This document shows positions 32,944-45,536 of a stretch of DNA of 64,000 bases, piece by piece. Source of the DNA: Alphaproteobacteria bacterium 41-28. GTDB lineage: Bacteria > Pseudomonadota > Alphaproteobacteria > UBA9655. The stretch lies in contig MKUL01000042.1 of the NCBI GenBank assembly GCA_001897795.1, positions 1-64,000 on the forward strand, read 5' to 3'. The notes under the pieces were generated by a model. That model was not told the DNA's origin. It did no database searches and saw only the letters and a program-made list of their open reading frames with translations. The number at the start of each line of letters is the position of its first letter. Position 1 is the stretch's first letter. A program made the position numbers and the translations under genes.

Positions 32944-35423
32944 TTAATGCTTCGCATATTCCTTCATAAAGGACACCATTTTTTTCGGATTTATGGGACG
33001 ACTTAAGTAGAATCCTTGAATTTCATCACAACCGTTTTCTTGTAGTTGGGAGAGCTGTTCTTTTGTTTCAACTCCTTCTGCAATCACTGTCATATTTAAA
33101 CTATGTCCCAATGAAACAATCGCTTTTACAATGGATAAATCGTCTTCTTTTTTTCAAGCTCACTTATAAAAGACTGGTCAATTTTCAGAGAATTAACTGG
33201 GAATTGCCGCAAATAATTCAAACTGGAATAACCAGTCCCAAAATCATCTATAGACGTTTTAACCCCAAGCTTTCTAAATTGTGTGAGCATTTTAATGAAT
33301 TCTATAGGATCCGACATGGCGAGAGATTCTGTTAACTCTAACTCTAAATACTGAGGTTCTAAACCAGTTTCGTTTAAGATATTCTTAATCGTTTTAAATA
33401 GATCTTTTTCTCTACATTGGCGAGAAGATAAATTAACAGAAACACACAGTTTAGGTAAACCTTCCTCTTGCCAAGCCTTGTTTTGCATGCAAGCTGTTCT
33501 GATAACCCACTTTCCAAGGGGAATAATGAGTCCCGTATCTTCTGCTATAGAAATAAACTCACCTGGCAGTATCAGTCCATGCTTTGGATGTTTCCATCTC
33601 ACCAATGCTTCAAATCCAACAAGAAGGTTTGTTTTTATATCAAGCTTAGGCTGATATTCGAGAACGAATTCATTGCTAGACAAGGCATGTCTTAGGCCAT
33701 TTTCGATGTCCATGCGCTTCTTCACCTTTGTCTGCATCTCTCCCGTATAAAATTGAAATGTATTTTTTCCCTTTTCTTTGGCTTGATACATAGCATTATC
33801 CGCATTTTTGAGGAGTGTTTCAGCATCAGTCCCATTATCCGGGAAAATACTGAAACCCATACTACAGGTCACATTTACTTCATGTTTATGAATCTTATAA
33901 GGTCGAGATATGGCTTCTAAGGTTCTTTCCAGAAAATGAGTAACACGATTAATATCCTCTGGTCCGGTTAGAATAATAACGAATTCATCTCCCCCTAATC
34001 TAGCTAATGTGTCGGAAGCCCGCAAAAGACGCTTAAACCGGAGCGCTACTTTTTTGAGTAACTCATCTCCTATTGAATGTCCTAAAGCGTCATTAATGAT
34101 TTTAAAAAAATCAAGATCAATGAAGATAACCGTTATTTTCGAATCGTCTCGTTTGGCTGCTACGATAGCTTGATTCAGTCTATCTAAAAGAAGACTACGA
34201 TTTGGTAAACCGGTTAGAATATCATGTGTCGCCTGATGCCTAAGGGCTTCTTCATCTTTTTTTCTTTGACTAATATCATTAAAAACAATAACAGCTCCAA
34301 GGTTCTCATTTTCAGCCCCTCGAAGTTGTTGTCCATCAATTAAGAGAGTGTGCTTCTTACCTTTTTGATCTTTTGCTATGACTTCAACGTTCCTTACATC
34401 CTCACCTTTTAGGGCTCTATAAAGGGGATTCTCATTAAGCTTAAGTTTTTTAAGAAAATTTGCCTTAAAAAGCGGCAAGTCTGAGATCCATTCACTGAGT
34501 GACATTCTATTTTTAATCATATCCCCGTATATTTTAGAAACAGTCGGGTTAAACAAAGTTAAGCTTCCCTGCGCATCGCAGGCGATCACTCCTCCTTTCA
34601 TGTTATTTAATATAGCTTCTAAGAAATCATTTTTATTTTTTAATGTCATGTCGATAAAATACTTAAATGTTGATAATATTAATGCAATTATCATAATGCT
34701 CATGACGATAGTTGAAATAAGAATTGCCATCATTGTTGGATTAAGGGGAAACGCAGCACTAACAGTTGCTGTGGGTGTAAATACGGCAGCATACATCCCT
34801 GTATAATGCATACCCACAATTGCGAGTCCTGCAATGAGTGCGCTTACCAATTTCAAACGCGCACGTCTGCCAAAAGATCCTGCATCACTCTGAACCGCAA
34901 ACCAAAGTGCTGCTGTTGCGGCTATGATGGCAATGATGATAGAAAGGCCGAATAATCCGATTTCATAGTGAATTTTTACATCATTCATCCCCGCCATGCC
35001 CGTATAGTGCATTGTTAAAATTGCAACTCCCAAGACAATACCACTCAATACGTAGTGTTTTATCTGCGGTTTTTTTATTGTAAATAGCATAAAGGCAATA
35101 GCGGCTGCTATAATGGCTACAATCATCGATAAGCCCGTCCAAAATAAACTATACGACATTTGCATCGGCATAATAAAGGCGAGCATACCGACAAAATGCA
35201 TTGACCATATACCGGCCCCCATCACAAAAGCTCCGCCCATAAGCCATGCCACACGAAAGAAAAAAGTCATTGGTTTACGAAGGTGCGCACTCATATCAAA
35301 CGCGACATAAGCGGCCATTGAGGCAATAACAAAGGATAAAAATACTAAATAAGGGTCATACACACCGTACATGGCGTTTGTAGGAATAGGTCCAGTAAGG
35401 AAAAAATTCTGATACCAATTCAT
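32944..35423 (-). CDS. MHYT-PAS-GGDEF-EAL cyclic-di-GMP protein, split by a frameshift
   Basis: The zero frame ends at 33126 after 765 residues, inside the EAL domain. A -1 shift at 33147-33153 would restore about 67 residues to a stop at 32944, giving about 826. Seven membrane segments carry three MHYT motifs (about 75-80, 139-144, 205-210), followed by PAS (about 265-385), GGDEF (LGGDEF at 476-481) and EAL. The EAL part has GFEALVRW, ELTES, IDDFGTGYSS and LKIDQSF; the late VIAEGVET motif lies only in the shifted frame. The protein would both make and break down cyclic di-GMP at the membrane. Without the shift the EAL domain is truncated. It is a single gene on the minus strand. Confidence 0.85.
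33147..33153 (-). other. A_AAA_AAG slippery heptamer at the frame break
   Basis: On the coding (minus) strand the codons are GAA AAA AAG AAG, so the A AAA AAG heptamer is in the register used by dnaX for -1 frameshifting. Slipping back one base continues as GAA GAC GAT and rejoins a conserved EAL domain. No strong downstream hairpin is evident, and the upstream agtgagctt is only a weak Shine-Dalgarno-like site. A simple one-base indel in the seven-A run is the alternative. Confidence 0.5.
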
Positions 35424-35647
35424 TTTTTAATCCTTAATAATTTATATAATTACATTACAACAAATGTTGTTAATAAATGATAAATAATGGACTTTTATAT
35501 ATTTTTTCTATTTTATTGATTATTTCACTTTCTGACTCAACCACTCCCGAAAACAACTGGAACCCGATCAAATCGTTAGGCTATTATTTATAAAAGGGGG
35601 AATAACAAGGTACTTCTTGTAACCAAATGAATACCTAAAAGTAGAAA

Positions 35648-35725
35648 TGGGGCGAGTGATGGGAATCGAACCCACGACCTCCAGTACCACAAACTGGCGC
35701 TCTAACCAATTGAGCTACACCCGCC
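35648..35725 (-). tRNA. tRNA-His (anticodon GTG)
   Basis: The minus strand gives a full cloverleaf with the extra G at position -1 typical of tRNA-His. The anticodon stem is CCAGT/ACTGG with loop TTGTGGT, the T arm is normal (GTGGGTTCGATTCCCAT), and CCA is encoded. The rest of 35424-35866 is AT-rich spacer with no gene I can support. Confidence 0.95.
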
Positions 35726-35866
35726 ATAAAAGAAGCAGGTTTCATCTATGCGAAAATTTGATCCTTTCGTCAAGTCTTGGATTATTTTTAAGGAGACTAT
35801 TTTCCTCTGGAAATTAGAAACGTTTCGTCATAAAGTAGCGACCAGATACAACATGAGAAAGATATC

Positions 35867-36154
35867 ATGCAAACGGTTTTACTCGTTATTCATTTACTGA
35901 TCACGGCTGCAATGATTGGTGTGATCCTCATTCAACGGAGTGAAGGAGGAATGGGACTCGGTGGAGGAACCATGGGCGGTTTGATGACAACCCGTGGGTC
36001 TGCAAACCTTCTGACCCATACAACCGCGATCTTGGCAGCCTGCTTCTTGGCAACGAGTCTTGCTCTTGCTATTTTAGCGAGCCATCAAAATCGGCCCTCT
36101 GTTATTTTAGATCAACCATCTCAAGATCAGCCGATTGCACCTCAAAGACAATGA
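35867..36154 (+). CDS. secG: SecG preprotein translocase subunit
   Basis: The 95-residue membrane protein has two transmembrane segments, about 3-22 and 54-75. The typical linker QRSEGGMGLGGG is present. It is the accessory subunit of the SecYEG channel. It precedes pyrG, an arrangement kept in many alphaproteobacteria. A repeat unit separates it from pyrG. Confidence 0.92.
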   Translation: MQTVLLVIHLLITAAMIGVILIQRSEGGMGLGGGTMGGLMTTRGSANLLTHTTAILAACFLATSLALAILASHQNRPSVILDQPSQDQPIAPQRQ

Positions 36155-36181
36155 GGCTATTTTCTGGGTTGCTCTCTCCTT

Positions 36182-36213
36182 AACGAAGCCCTAAAAGGGT
36201 CGTGGCAATCCAG
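36182..36213. repeat. Short repeat unit between secG and pyrG
   Basis: The sequence aacgaagccctaaaagggtcgtggcaatccag is a short form of the repeat family seen at 5907 and 66. Confidence 0.45.
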
Positions 36214-36245
36214 TTTTTAAACACGAGAGCATAGAACAGACAAAC

Positions 36246-37883
36246 ATGGCACGTTTTATTTTTGTAACTGGTGGCGTTGTTTCCTCGTTAGGGAAAGGAA
36301 TAGCGTCTGCCTCTTTAGGTGCTCTTCTCCAAGCGAGGGGTTATAAGGTACTGCTCCGCAAATTAGAGCCTTATATTAATGTTGATCCTGGCACCATGAA
36401 CCCTTTCCAACATGGGGAAGTCTTTGTCACCGAAGACGGGGCCGAAACCGACCTTGATCTTGGTCACTACGAACGATTTACAGGTGTGAATACAACTTGC
36501 TTTGATGCCATCTCCACAGGACGAATTTATTCAGACGTAATAGCAAATGAACGTAGAGGAGACTATCTTGGTGCGACTGTTCAAGTTATCCCTCACGTTA
36601 CAGATGCCATTAAAGGTGCGATATTAAAGAATACTGGGGAAGTAGACTTTGCGATTTGTGAAATTGGCGGAACCGTGGGTGATATCGAAGGCCTTCCCTT
36701 CCTTGAAGCTATTCGTCAGTTGCGTAATGATTTAGGATACCGTAACTCTCTTTACGTTCATTTAACTCTCGTGCCTTACATTCCCACAGCTGGAGAGCTC
36801 AAAACAAAGCCAACACAGCATTCCGTTCAAGAACTGCAAAGCAAAGGGATTCAGCCAGATATTCTCCTCTGCCGTAGCGATCGGCCCATCGGTGTTGAGG
36901 AAAGGCGAAAGTTGGCCCTTTTCTGCAACGTCAAACCTGAGTGTGTCATTGAAGCTTTAGATGTTGCAACGATTTATCAAGTCCCCATCAGCTATCATGA
37001 ACAAGGCTTAGACAGCGAAGTCTGCAAACATTTTGGTCTTGAGGCAAAAACAGCCCCCGATCTTGCTATTTGGGAGCGAATTGTTGAAACTGTAACCCGC
37101 CCCGAAGGGGATGTAACAATTGGTGTTGTTGGAAAGTATACGGGCCTACTCGACGCTTATAAATCCTTACACCAAGCCCTCATTCATGGGGGTATTGCCA
37201 ACAAAGTTAATGTCAACATCGAATGGATTGATGCGGATCAATTGGAAAACGGAAGCAAAGTCGCATTGATGGAACGACTCTCCCCCCTTCATGGCATTCT
37301 TGTGCCCGGGGGTTTTGGAGAACGGGGATCCCGTGGAAAAATTGCAGCTATTCAATATGCTCGAGAGCACAAAATTCCTTATTTTGGTGTGTGCTTCGGC
37401 CTACAAATGGCTGTTCTTGAAGCTTTGCGAAATATGGGTGGTTTTGCAGACGCCAATTCCAGCGAATTTGGCTCGACTTCAATGCCAGCCATTGCCTTAA
37501 TGACGGAGTGGATCAAAGGAGATATTGTTCAAAAATATTTCCCAGGAGAAGATCTCGGAGGCACCATGCGCTTAGGAACCTATGAATGTCATTTAACTCC
37601 TGGTTCAAAAGCTTACGAAATTTATAAGAGTTCCGTTATTTCAGAACGTCACCGCCACCGATATGAGGTGAATACCACCTACCTCAAAGAACTTGAAAAG
37701 TGCGGTCTTTATGTTGTAGGAACAACAGCTGATGGACTTTTGCCGGAAATCGCTGAGCGCAAGGATCATCCTTGGTTTGTGGCTGTTCAGTTCCATCCCG
37801 AGTTCAAATCACGGCCTTTTAAACCCCATCCTTTATTTACATCCTTCATTGAAGCGGCTATTAACCAAAACCGTCTTATTTAA
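36246..37883 (+). CDS. pyrG: CTP synthase
   Basis: The 545-residue enzyme makes CTP from UTP and glutamine. The N-terminal amidoligase domain begins [20 protein letters not shown] and contains [18 protein letters not shown]. The C-terminal glutamine amidotransferase domain has the catalytic C383 in [11 protein letters not shown] and the HPE segment QFHPEFKS. It is the full expected length and heads a pyrG-kdsA-eno set. Confidence 0.98.
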   Translation: MARFIFVTGGVVSSLGKGIASASLGALLQARGYKVLLRKLEPYINVDPGTMNPFQHGEVFVTEDGAETDLDLGHYERFTGVNTTCFDAISTGRIYSDVIANERRGDYLGATVQVIPHVTDAIKGAILKNTGEVDFAICEIGGTVGDIEGLPFLEAIRQLRNDLGYRNSLYVHLTLVPYIPTAGELKTKPTQHSVQELQSKGIQPDILLCRSDRPIGVEERRKLALFCNVKPECVIEALDVATIYQVPISYHEQGLDSEVCKHFGLEAKTAPDLAIWERIVETVTRPEGDVTIGVVGKYTGLLDAYKSLHQALIHGGIANKVNVNIEWIDADQLENGSKVALMERLSPLHGILVPGGFGERGSRGKIAAIQYAREHKIPYFGVCFGLQMAVLEALRNMGGFADANSSEFGSTSMPAIALMTEWIKGDIVQKYFPGEDLGGTMRLGTYECHLTPGSKAYEIYKSSVISERHRHRYEVNTTYLKELEKCGLYVVGTTADGLLPEIAERKDHPWFVAVQFHPEFKSRPFKPHPLFTSFIEAAINQNRLI

Positions 37884-37895
37884 AGAGGAACTCAT

Positions 37896-40009
<2,114 letters not shown>

Positions 40010-40060
40010 GCGCCTACTTATCTGTCGGACCCGCTCTAAACACGTCGGATATAATTCTCT

Positions 40061-40149
40061 GAATTGCTTCGACTCTTTCAGAGCCTCGCAAAGCTGGATA
40101 GGGGAGAGTCGTCTTTGCGAGGTTCCGCAGGAACCGAAGCAATCCAGAA
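40061..40149. repeat. Palindromic repeat after eno
   Basis: Arms gaattgcttcg and cgaagcaatccag face each other across this 90-base region, with a second inner pair of cctcgcaaag and ctttgcgagg. It belongs to the same family as 66-103 and 5907-6003. Confidence 0.6.
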
Positions 40150-40199
40150 AATCTATGGAGTGAATTTGCCTTTCAACGATAAATATTAGGAATTTTTTC

Positions 40200-41384
40200 A
40201 TGTTCAGGAACAAGAGAATTATAAATCATAATATTTTCTTTCTTTTCCATATTCTATTTCTTGCCTTTTTCTATCGTCAGGGAGTTCTCGCACAACAATC
40301 GCCTCCTTTCATCGGTCAAGAAAAAATGCAAAGTATCGCCTCAGTCATCGATCATTTTATCACTTCTTTTTCAAAGGAAAAAACACCGCCAAGCTGTGTT
40401 GTCGCTGTTGTCGGTCCCCAAGACATTTATTTTCTTAAAGCCTATGGGATACGGAAGCTCGGAGAACCTGAGCGATTAACACAAAAGACCCTTTTTCAAT
40501 TGGGCTCGGTTTCTAAACCTTTGGTTGCAACTTTGGTCGGAATTCTCCAAGCCCAAGGAAAGCTTTCTATTCGAAATCCCGTCTCAGATTATCTTAAGGA
40601 TTTCAAGCTTCAAGGTCAAAAACAACCTTTGCTTATTCAACACCTTTTAAGCCACACCAGTGGTGTACCGAGGAAAGGATTCAATTCTATGGTTGAGTCC
40701 TTTACTGAACGATCTAAAATTTTTGAAAAGGCTCAACATACACCGCTCGATGCGCAACCAGGTCAACACTTTGATTATCACAACGTCATGTTTGCATTGA
40801 TCGAAGATGTCTTGGTAACTACCTTGAATCAGCCTCTAGAAAAACTTTTGGAAGATAACTTATTTAAACCCCTGAAAATGCCTTTGGCCAGTGTAGGATT
40901 TCAGCCTCTCAAAGAATCCTCGAACCATGCTTTTCCTCACGTTAGGAATCAAAAGGAAAAAATTGTAACCCGTAAAAAATATTCTGAAGCCTACTATGCC
41001 ATTGCACCCGCAGGTGGCATCAATGCCTCTATGGAAGACCTCATTCCCTTTCTTCAGGCCCATTTGGGAGGATTTCCTAACCTCTTAAGTTCTGATACCT
41101 TAAATCTGTTACATACACCTCAGATTGAGGAAGATCATCCTCCAGGATGGCTTACAGAAGAGGCCAAACATTTGGGAAATACGGGATATGCTTTGGGCTG
41201 GCGTTGGATGGATTATGCTGGGCAACGTGTCTTGTTTCATGGTGGCTGGGTAGGCGGTTTTCATAATATGATTGCTTTTCTGCCAGAACATAAAGTCGGT
41301 ATCATAATTTTGCACAATGCGGAAACAAGATTACCTTTAAAGACAGCATTAAAGTTTTTTGACCTTTATTTTGAGAGACTTTAA
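40200..41384 (+). CDS. Secreted beta-lactamase-family serine hydrolase
   Basis: The 394-residue protein has a signal peptide (1 to about 31, ending VLAQ) and a class C beta-lactamase / D-Ala-D-Ala-peptidase-like fold. The motifs are SVSK (the SxxK nucleophile motif, in GSVSKPLVATL), YHN (the YxN motif, in FDYHNVM) and HGG (the KTG-like box, in FHGGWVGGF). The usual third motif Lys is replaced by His, as in esterase-like members. It could be a peptidase, esterase or low-activity lactamase. Its end overlaps the convergent MFS gene by four bases. Confidence 0.82.
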   Translation: MFRNKRIINHNIFFLFHILFLAFFYRQGVLAQQSPPFIGQEKMQSIASVIDHFITSFSKEKTPPSCVVAVVGPQDIYFLKAYGIRKLGEPERLTQKTLFQLGSVSKPLVATLVGILQAQGKLSIRNPVSDYLKDFKLQGQKQPLLIQHLLSHTSGVPRKGFNSMVESFTERSKIFEKAQHTPLDAQPGQHFDYHNVMFALIEDVLVTTLNQPLEKLLEDNLFKPLKMPLASVGFQPLKESSNHAFPHVRNQKEKIVTRKKYSEAYYAIAPAGGINASMEDLIPFLQAHLGGFPNLLSSDTLNLLHTPQIEEDHPPGWLTEEAKHLGNTGYALGWRWMDYAGQRVLFHGGWVGGFHNMIAFLPEHKVGIIILHNAETRLPLKTALKFFDLYFERL

Positions 41385-42991
41385 GTCCTTTTTTTTCTTT
41401 TTCTTGGCAACTCACGAGCGATAAAATGGGTCACTCGAGGAGGATCCTTGCCTTCATGAAAAGAACCCGCTTTATCTTGAATCTCCTGATCAGAAACAGA
41501 CATTCTCTCATGTTGGCGTAAATGTTCTAGCCAAGATTCAATCAGAAAACATTCAATAAATTTTTTTCGATCTTCAATATCTTGGAATAAGTTCCAAAAA
41601 AAGGCGCCGTCTCGCATACGTATACGCCTCAAACTTTTCATAACTTGTAAAAAATTCTCGATTTGATTTCGTTTTACGTAAAACTCGACAGTGACCAGAA
41701 CCGGCCCTTCTTCATATCTTGGTGCTTCTTCAACAACAGGAGCAGGTAAACTGCCTGAAGGTGTTTGATCAAGGATTTTTTGTCCTGAGGTAAAAACAAA
41801 AGTTAAAAAATTTGCAAGAATGAGGCCAATTGCTGCTAGCAGAAGTGAAATAGAAATTGTAGAGTGAGAAGCGATTCCCCCCCATACAACACTTCCGAGT
41901 GCCATTCCTCCAAAAAAGATTGCTAAAAACACAGATAGGGCTCGAGCTCGAACCCACGTGGAAACAGCTTGCTGAACAACCGTCGTCAGCGTTGCTAGAA
42001 CAGCTGTCCAAGATACACCTCCAAGCACCATAGCCCCACAAGCAAAATAAAAACCCTTCGTAAAAGCTACAATAAAAGTCGTTACGGCAAAACCAATAGC
42101 TCCCAAAAATATTAACTGATCACAATTAAAATGTTCACGGAGTTTTGGAAGGAGAAAGGCTCCAATTACAGCCCCTAAGCCAAGGCAAGCGAATAAAATT
42201 CCATAACCCAGTGCACCCACATGCAGTTGTATACGGGCAACCAATGGGAGCAATGACCAAACACCACTCGCAAATACAAAGAAAGCACACGACTTAAGCA
42301 AGATCGTTTGAAGCGCGGGAGAACCTTTCACATAGCGAATACTGGCTTTCATAGCACCAAAAAACCGTTCAGCAGGCAAAGAGCTTTCATTTGATTTACT
42401 CTTCCAACCGAACAGAGAAACAATAATCCCAAAGAACGAGAGAGCATTTATAGCAAACACGGCCGCAGGTCCTGCTGCTGCAATGATGGCCCCACCCAGG
42501 GCTGGACCAATAGCGCGTGACAGATTAATGTTAACACCAATAAGAGTCACTGCCGCGGGCAAATGTTTAGAGGGGACAAGCTCTGACATGAGAGCTAACC
42601 AGGTGGGCGCACTCAAAGCACTTCCTGCTCCAAGACAAAACGTCAGGAATAATAATAAATTAGGTGTCATTCCCCCTAAAAAAGTAACCACTGCAAGAAT
42701 ACCGGCGATAATCATCATATAGGTTTGTAAGAAAATGAGGTAAAGCCTTCTATCAACAATGTCAGCGATTGCCCCTGCTGGTAAAACCAGCAAGAAGATA
42801 GAAAAAGAGGTCATCCCTTGAACCAGAGCGACCAACAGAGGTTGGGTTGTCAAAAACGTCATGAGCCAAGCAGCGCCTACCTCATGCATCCAACTTCCAA
42901 TGCTTGATACAACTGAGGCGATCCACATCATTTTAAAAATGGGATAGCGAAAAGGAGACAAAGCAGAATCAGTTTTGATTTTTCTTTTCAT
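41381..42991 (-). CDS. MFS_3 family exporter
   Basis: The 536-residue protein is an MFS transporter of the enterobactin-exporter-like MFS_3 family. About 12 membrane segments span roughly 15-400, with the motif GAIADIVDRRLYLI near TM2-3. A cytoplasmic C-terminal domain (about 425-536) typical of this family follows (VTVEFYVKRNQIENFLQVM, RDGAFFWNLFQD). Substrate is unknown; family members often export siderophores or drugs. It lies alone on the minus strand between the serine hydrolase and the archease gene. Confidence 0.85.
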   Translation of the reverse strand: MKRKIKTDSALSPFRYPIFKMMWIASVVSSIGSWMHEVGAAWLMTFLTTQPLLVALVQGMTSFSIFLLVLPAGAIADIVDRRLYLIFLQTYMMIIAGILAVVTFLGGMTPNLLLFLTFCLGAGSALSAPTWLALMSELVPSKHLPAAVTLIGVNINLSRAIGPALGGAIIAAAGPAAVFAINALSFFGIIVSLFGWKSKSNESSLPAERFFGAMKASIRYVKGSPALQTILLKSCAFFVFASGVWSLLPLVARIQLHVGALGYGILFACLGLGAVIGAFLLPKLREHFNCDQLIFLGAIGFAVTTFIVAFTKGFYFACGAMVLGGVSWTAVLATLTTVVQQAVSTWVRARALSVFLAIFFGGMALGSVVWGGIASHSTISISLLLAAIGLILANFLTFVFTSGQKILDQTPSGSLPAPVVEEAPRYEEGPVLVTVEFYVKRNQIENFLQVMKSLRRIRMRDGAFFWNLFQDIEDRKKFIECFLIESWLEHLRQHERMSVSDQEIQDKAGSFHEGKDPPRVTHFIARELPRKRKKRT

Positions 42992-43133
42992 TCATACTCT
43001 TGATCTTAAGAGGGCAATATGTACATTATTGTAAGGGGGAAAAGTTTAATTTTTTTTTAATATTCATTAATTACACTCTTTGCATTTACTCTGAAAAAAT
43101 GTCCTTTAATTTATTTAATTATAAGGAAGATTT

Positions 43134-43568
43134 ATGGCAGGAAACTGGGAACTCTTTTCTCACGACGCTGATATGGGAATTCGCGGAATTGGCCCAACGT
43201 TTGAAAATGCATTTGAACAAGCAGGGCTTGCACTAACGGGTGTTCTGATAGATCCTTCTCAAATTGAAGCTAAGATTCCAGTTAATATTTCTTGTTCTGA
43301 TCAAAAAATAGATACTCTTTTCTATGACTGGATCAATGAGCTCATCTATGAAATGGCACACCAGCACCTCATTTTTGGGCGGTTTGAAGTCAAAATAAGT
43401 CAAGATCGTCAGGGACAGATAAACTTGCAAGGAAAAGCCTGGGGTGAGACGATAGATCTCAACAGACATCCGCTCGCCGTTGAAATTAAAGGGGCAACCT
43501 TTACGGAACTCAAAGCGGAACAAAATGAAAATAACGAATATGTGGTACAATGCATCGTAGATGTATAG
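43134..43568 (+). CDS. Archease
   Basis: The 144-residue protein matches archease. It opens NWELFSHDADMGIRGIG with the conserved metal-binding Asp residues, contains FYDWINELIYEMA, and ends VQCIVDV with the terminal Asp. Archease speeds up the guanylylation turnover of the RtcB RNA ligase. The rtcB gene follows within ten bases, which supports the call. Confidence 0.88.
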   Translation: MAGNWELFSHDADMGIRGIGPTFENAFEQAGLALTGVLIDPSQIEAKIPVNISCSDQKIDTLFYDWINELIYEMAHQHLIFGRFEVKISQDRQGQINLQGKAWGETIDLNRHPLAVEIKGATFTELKAEQNENNEYVVQCIVDV

Positions 43569-43577
43569 GTGAAAAAT

Positions 43578-45011
43578 ATGGATACTAGAAAACTCAGAAG
43601 ATTATCAGAAACGGAATGGGAAGCTCAACCTCACGGGAAAATGCGCGTTCCAGGAATCATCTTTGCAGATGAAGTTCTTGTCCGTGAAATGGATGAAAAA
43701 GTTTTCGAGCAAATGACGAATGTCGCTACCTTACCAGGGATTGTCAAAGCCTCCTATGTTATGCCAGATGGCCATTGGGGGTACGGCTTTCCCATCGGTG
43801 GTGTCGCTGCCTTTGATCCAGATGAAGGAGGAATTGTCTCTGGAGGAGGTGTGGGATTTGATATTTCTTGCGGAGTAAGATGTCTCGTTTCTGAGCTCAC
43901 CCGCGAAGATCTTGAACCGGTTAAGGAGGATCTTGCTCACCAATTGTCTCGCTCCATTCCGGCAGGAATGGGTCGCTCAGGAAGGATTTTTCTTGATTTT
44001 CCTGAAATGGATGACATGCTTTTGGGAGGAGCTCAATGGGCTGTTGAGCAGGGCTATGGAACTAAAGCTGATCTTGGCCGCATTGAAGAACAGGGATGCA
44101 TGAAAGGAGCCCATCCCCAAGACGTTTCTGAAAAAGCTAAGAAACGGCAACAGGATGAGATGGGTACATTAGGATCCGGAAACCATTACCTTGAGGTCCA
44201 AGAAGTCGTCGAGATTTTCCAAACTGACATTGCTGAAACCTTAGGCATAAAGCTGGGACAAATTGTCATCAGCATTCATTGTGGCTCACGAGGTCTCGGC
44301 CATCAAATTGGAACAGAATACTTACGAGAAATGGCTTTAATGGCAGATGAGTACCACTTTAAGCTCCCGGATCGTGAACTTGCCTGCGCACCGATAAATT
44401 CTCCCCTAGGTCAAAGATACCTTGGAGCCATGCGAGCCGGAATCAATTGCGCCCTTGCCAACCGCCAAATCATTACCCACCTTTTACGAGACGCTTGGGA
44501 GAGGACCTTTCCTGCAAAAGCTTCTCTCAATCTTCTTTACGATGTTTCTCATAATACCTGTAAAGTGGAAAAATATCCCGTTGATGGTAAATTGAAAGAC
44601 CTCTATATCCACCGCAAAGGCGCAACCCGGGCATTCGGACCAGGCCATCCCAGCCTACCGCCTACACTTCAAAAAACAGGACAACCCGTCCTTATCGGAG
44701 GAAGCATGGGAACATCCTCTTATATTCTTACGGGTGTGGCTGAAGCGGAAATACGAAGTTTTAATTCGTCCTGCCATGGCGCCGGACGTGCCATGAGCCG
44801 CCATCAAGCTTTGAAGCAATGGCAAGGGAAACAATTGGTTGCAGACCTTGAAGAACAAGGAATCCTAATCCGCAGTCCCTCTTACCGTGGCGTAGCCGAA
44901 GAAGCTCCGCTTGCTTATAAAGACGTCACAGCTGTGGTAAATATCGCTGAAAAGGCAGGCCTTTCACGAAAAGTGGCTAAGTTATCTCCAATTATTTGTG
45001 TTAAGGGATAA
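43578..45011 (+). CDS. rtcB: RNA-splicing ligase RtcB
   Basis: The protein (477 residues from ATG 43578; GTG 43569 is also possible) joins RNA 2',3'-cyclic phosphate or 3'-phosphate ends to 5'-hydroxyl ends using GTP and Mn. Metal ligands are visible: C98 in DISCGVRC, H203 in SGNHYLEVQ, H234 in IHCGSRGLGHQ and H325 in DVSHNTCK. The guanylylated His is H400 in SCHGAGRAMSR. It forms a two-gene operon with archease, implying an RNA repair role. Confidence 0.95.
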   Translation: MDTRKLRRLSETEWEAQPHGKMRVPGIIFADEVLVREMDEKVFEQMTNVATLPGIVKASYVMPDGHWGYGFPIGGVAAFDPDEGGIVSGGGVGFDISCGVRCLVSELTREDLEPVKEDLAHQLSRSIPAGMGRSGRIFLDFPEMDDMLLGGAQWAVEQGYGTKADLGRIEEQGCMKGAHPQDVSEKAKKRQQDEMGTLGSGNHYLEVQEVVEIFQTDIAETLGIKLGQIVISIHCGSRGLGHQIGTEYLREMALMADEYHFKLPDRELACAPINSPLGQRYLGAMRAGINCALANRQIITHLLRDAWERTFPAKASLNLLYDVSHNTCKVEKYPVDGKLKDLYIHRKGATRAFGPGHPSLPPTLQKTGQPVLIGGSMGTSSYILTGVAEAEIRSFNSSCHGAGRAMSRHQALKQWQGKQLVADLEEQGILIRSPSYRGVAEEAPLAYKDVTAVVNIAEKAGLSRKVAKLSPIICVKG

Positions 45012-45083
45012 TCATTTATTTACTCTAAATTAATCTATTTTTCCTATAATATAAATTATTGAAGTAATGATAGAGGAAAAGCC

Positions 45084-45446
45084 ATGCTTGGTTTAGTTTT
45101 CTTATTCCTAATTTTAGCTATCATTGCGGGCATCCTTGGATTTACGGGGCTCATGACAGCCTCCGCGAATATAGCGCAAATTCTTTTTATTATTTTCCTT
45201 GTTTTATTTGTTATAGCCCTTGTTCTTCATTTTCTCAAAAAAATGGAGTCCGTTATCGCAGAAAATTTGGAAGGGAGAGCGAACATGATCACCTGGATTA
45301 TCTTATTCCTCATCATCGCACTTATTGCCGGTGTCTTAGGTTTTACAGGCATTATGACTGCGGCTACAGGAATTGCGAAAATTCTATTTATCATTTTCCT
45401 TATTTTGTTTTTTGTATCTCTTGTAATGCATTTTATAAGAAAATGA
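45084..45446 (+). CDS. Tandem DUF1328 membrane protein
   Basis: This 120-residue protein contains two copies of DUF1328, a normally 50-60 residue two-TM protein. The halves are [20 protein letters not shown]... and [20 protein letters not shown].... The linker [15 protein letters not shown] is hydrophilic. Its coding sequence contains aagggagag and an ATG at 45285, so the second half could be translated separately. This looks like a fusion of tandem duplicate genes. Function is unknown, though DUF1328 genes often respond to envelope stress. The ribosome binding site agaggaaa precedes the first ATG. Confidence 0.75.
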   Translation: MLGLVFLFLILAIIAGILGFTGLMTASANIAQILFIIFLVLFVIALVLHFLKKMESVIAENLEGRANMITWIILFLIIALIAGVLGFTGIMTAATGIAKILFIIFLILFFVSLVMHFIRK

Positions 45447-45536
45447 TAAAAGTTTTGGGAATAGAATATTTTTTATCTATTAAACATCAATATAGATTGA
45501 ACCTTATTTACTATCATATAATGAGGAGATTTTTCT

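Noticed and set aside
43000..43236. Frame before archease
   Set aside because: It overlaps the archease start out of frame and has no homology; the region is a divergent promoter area.
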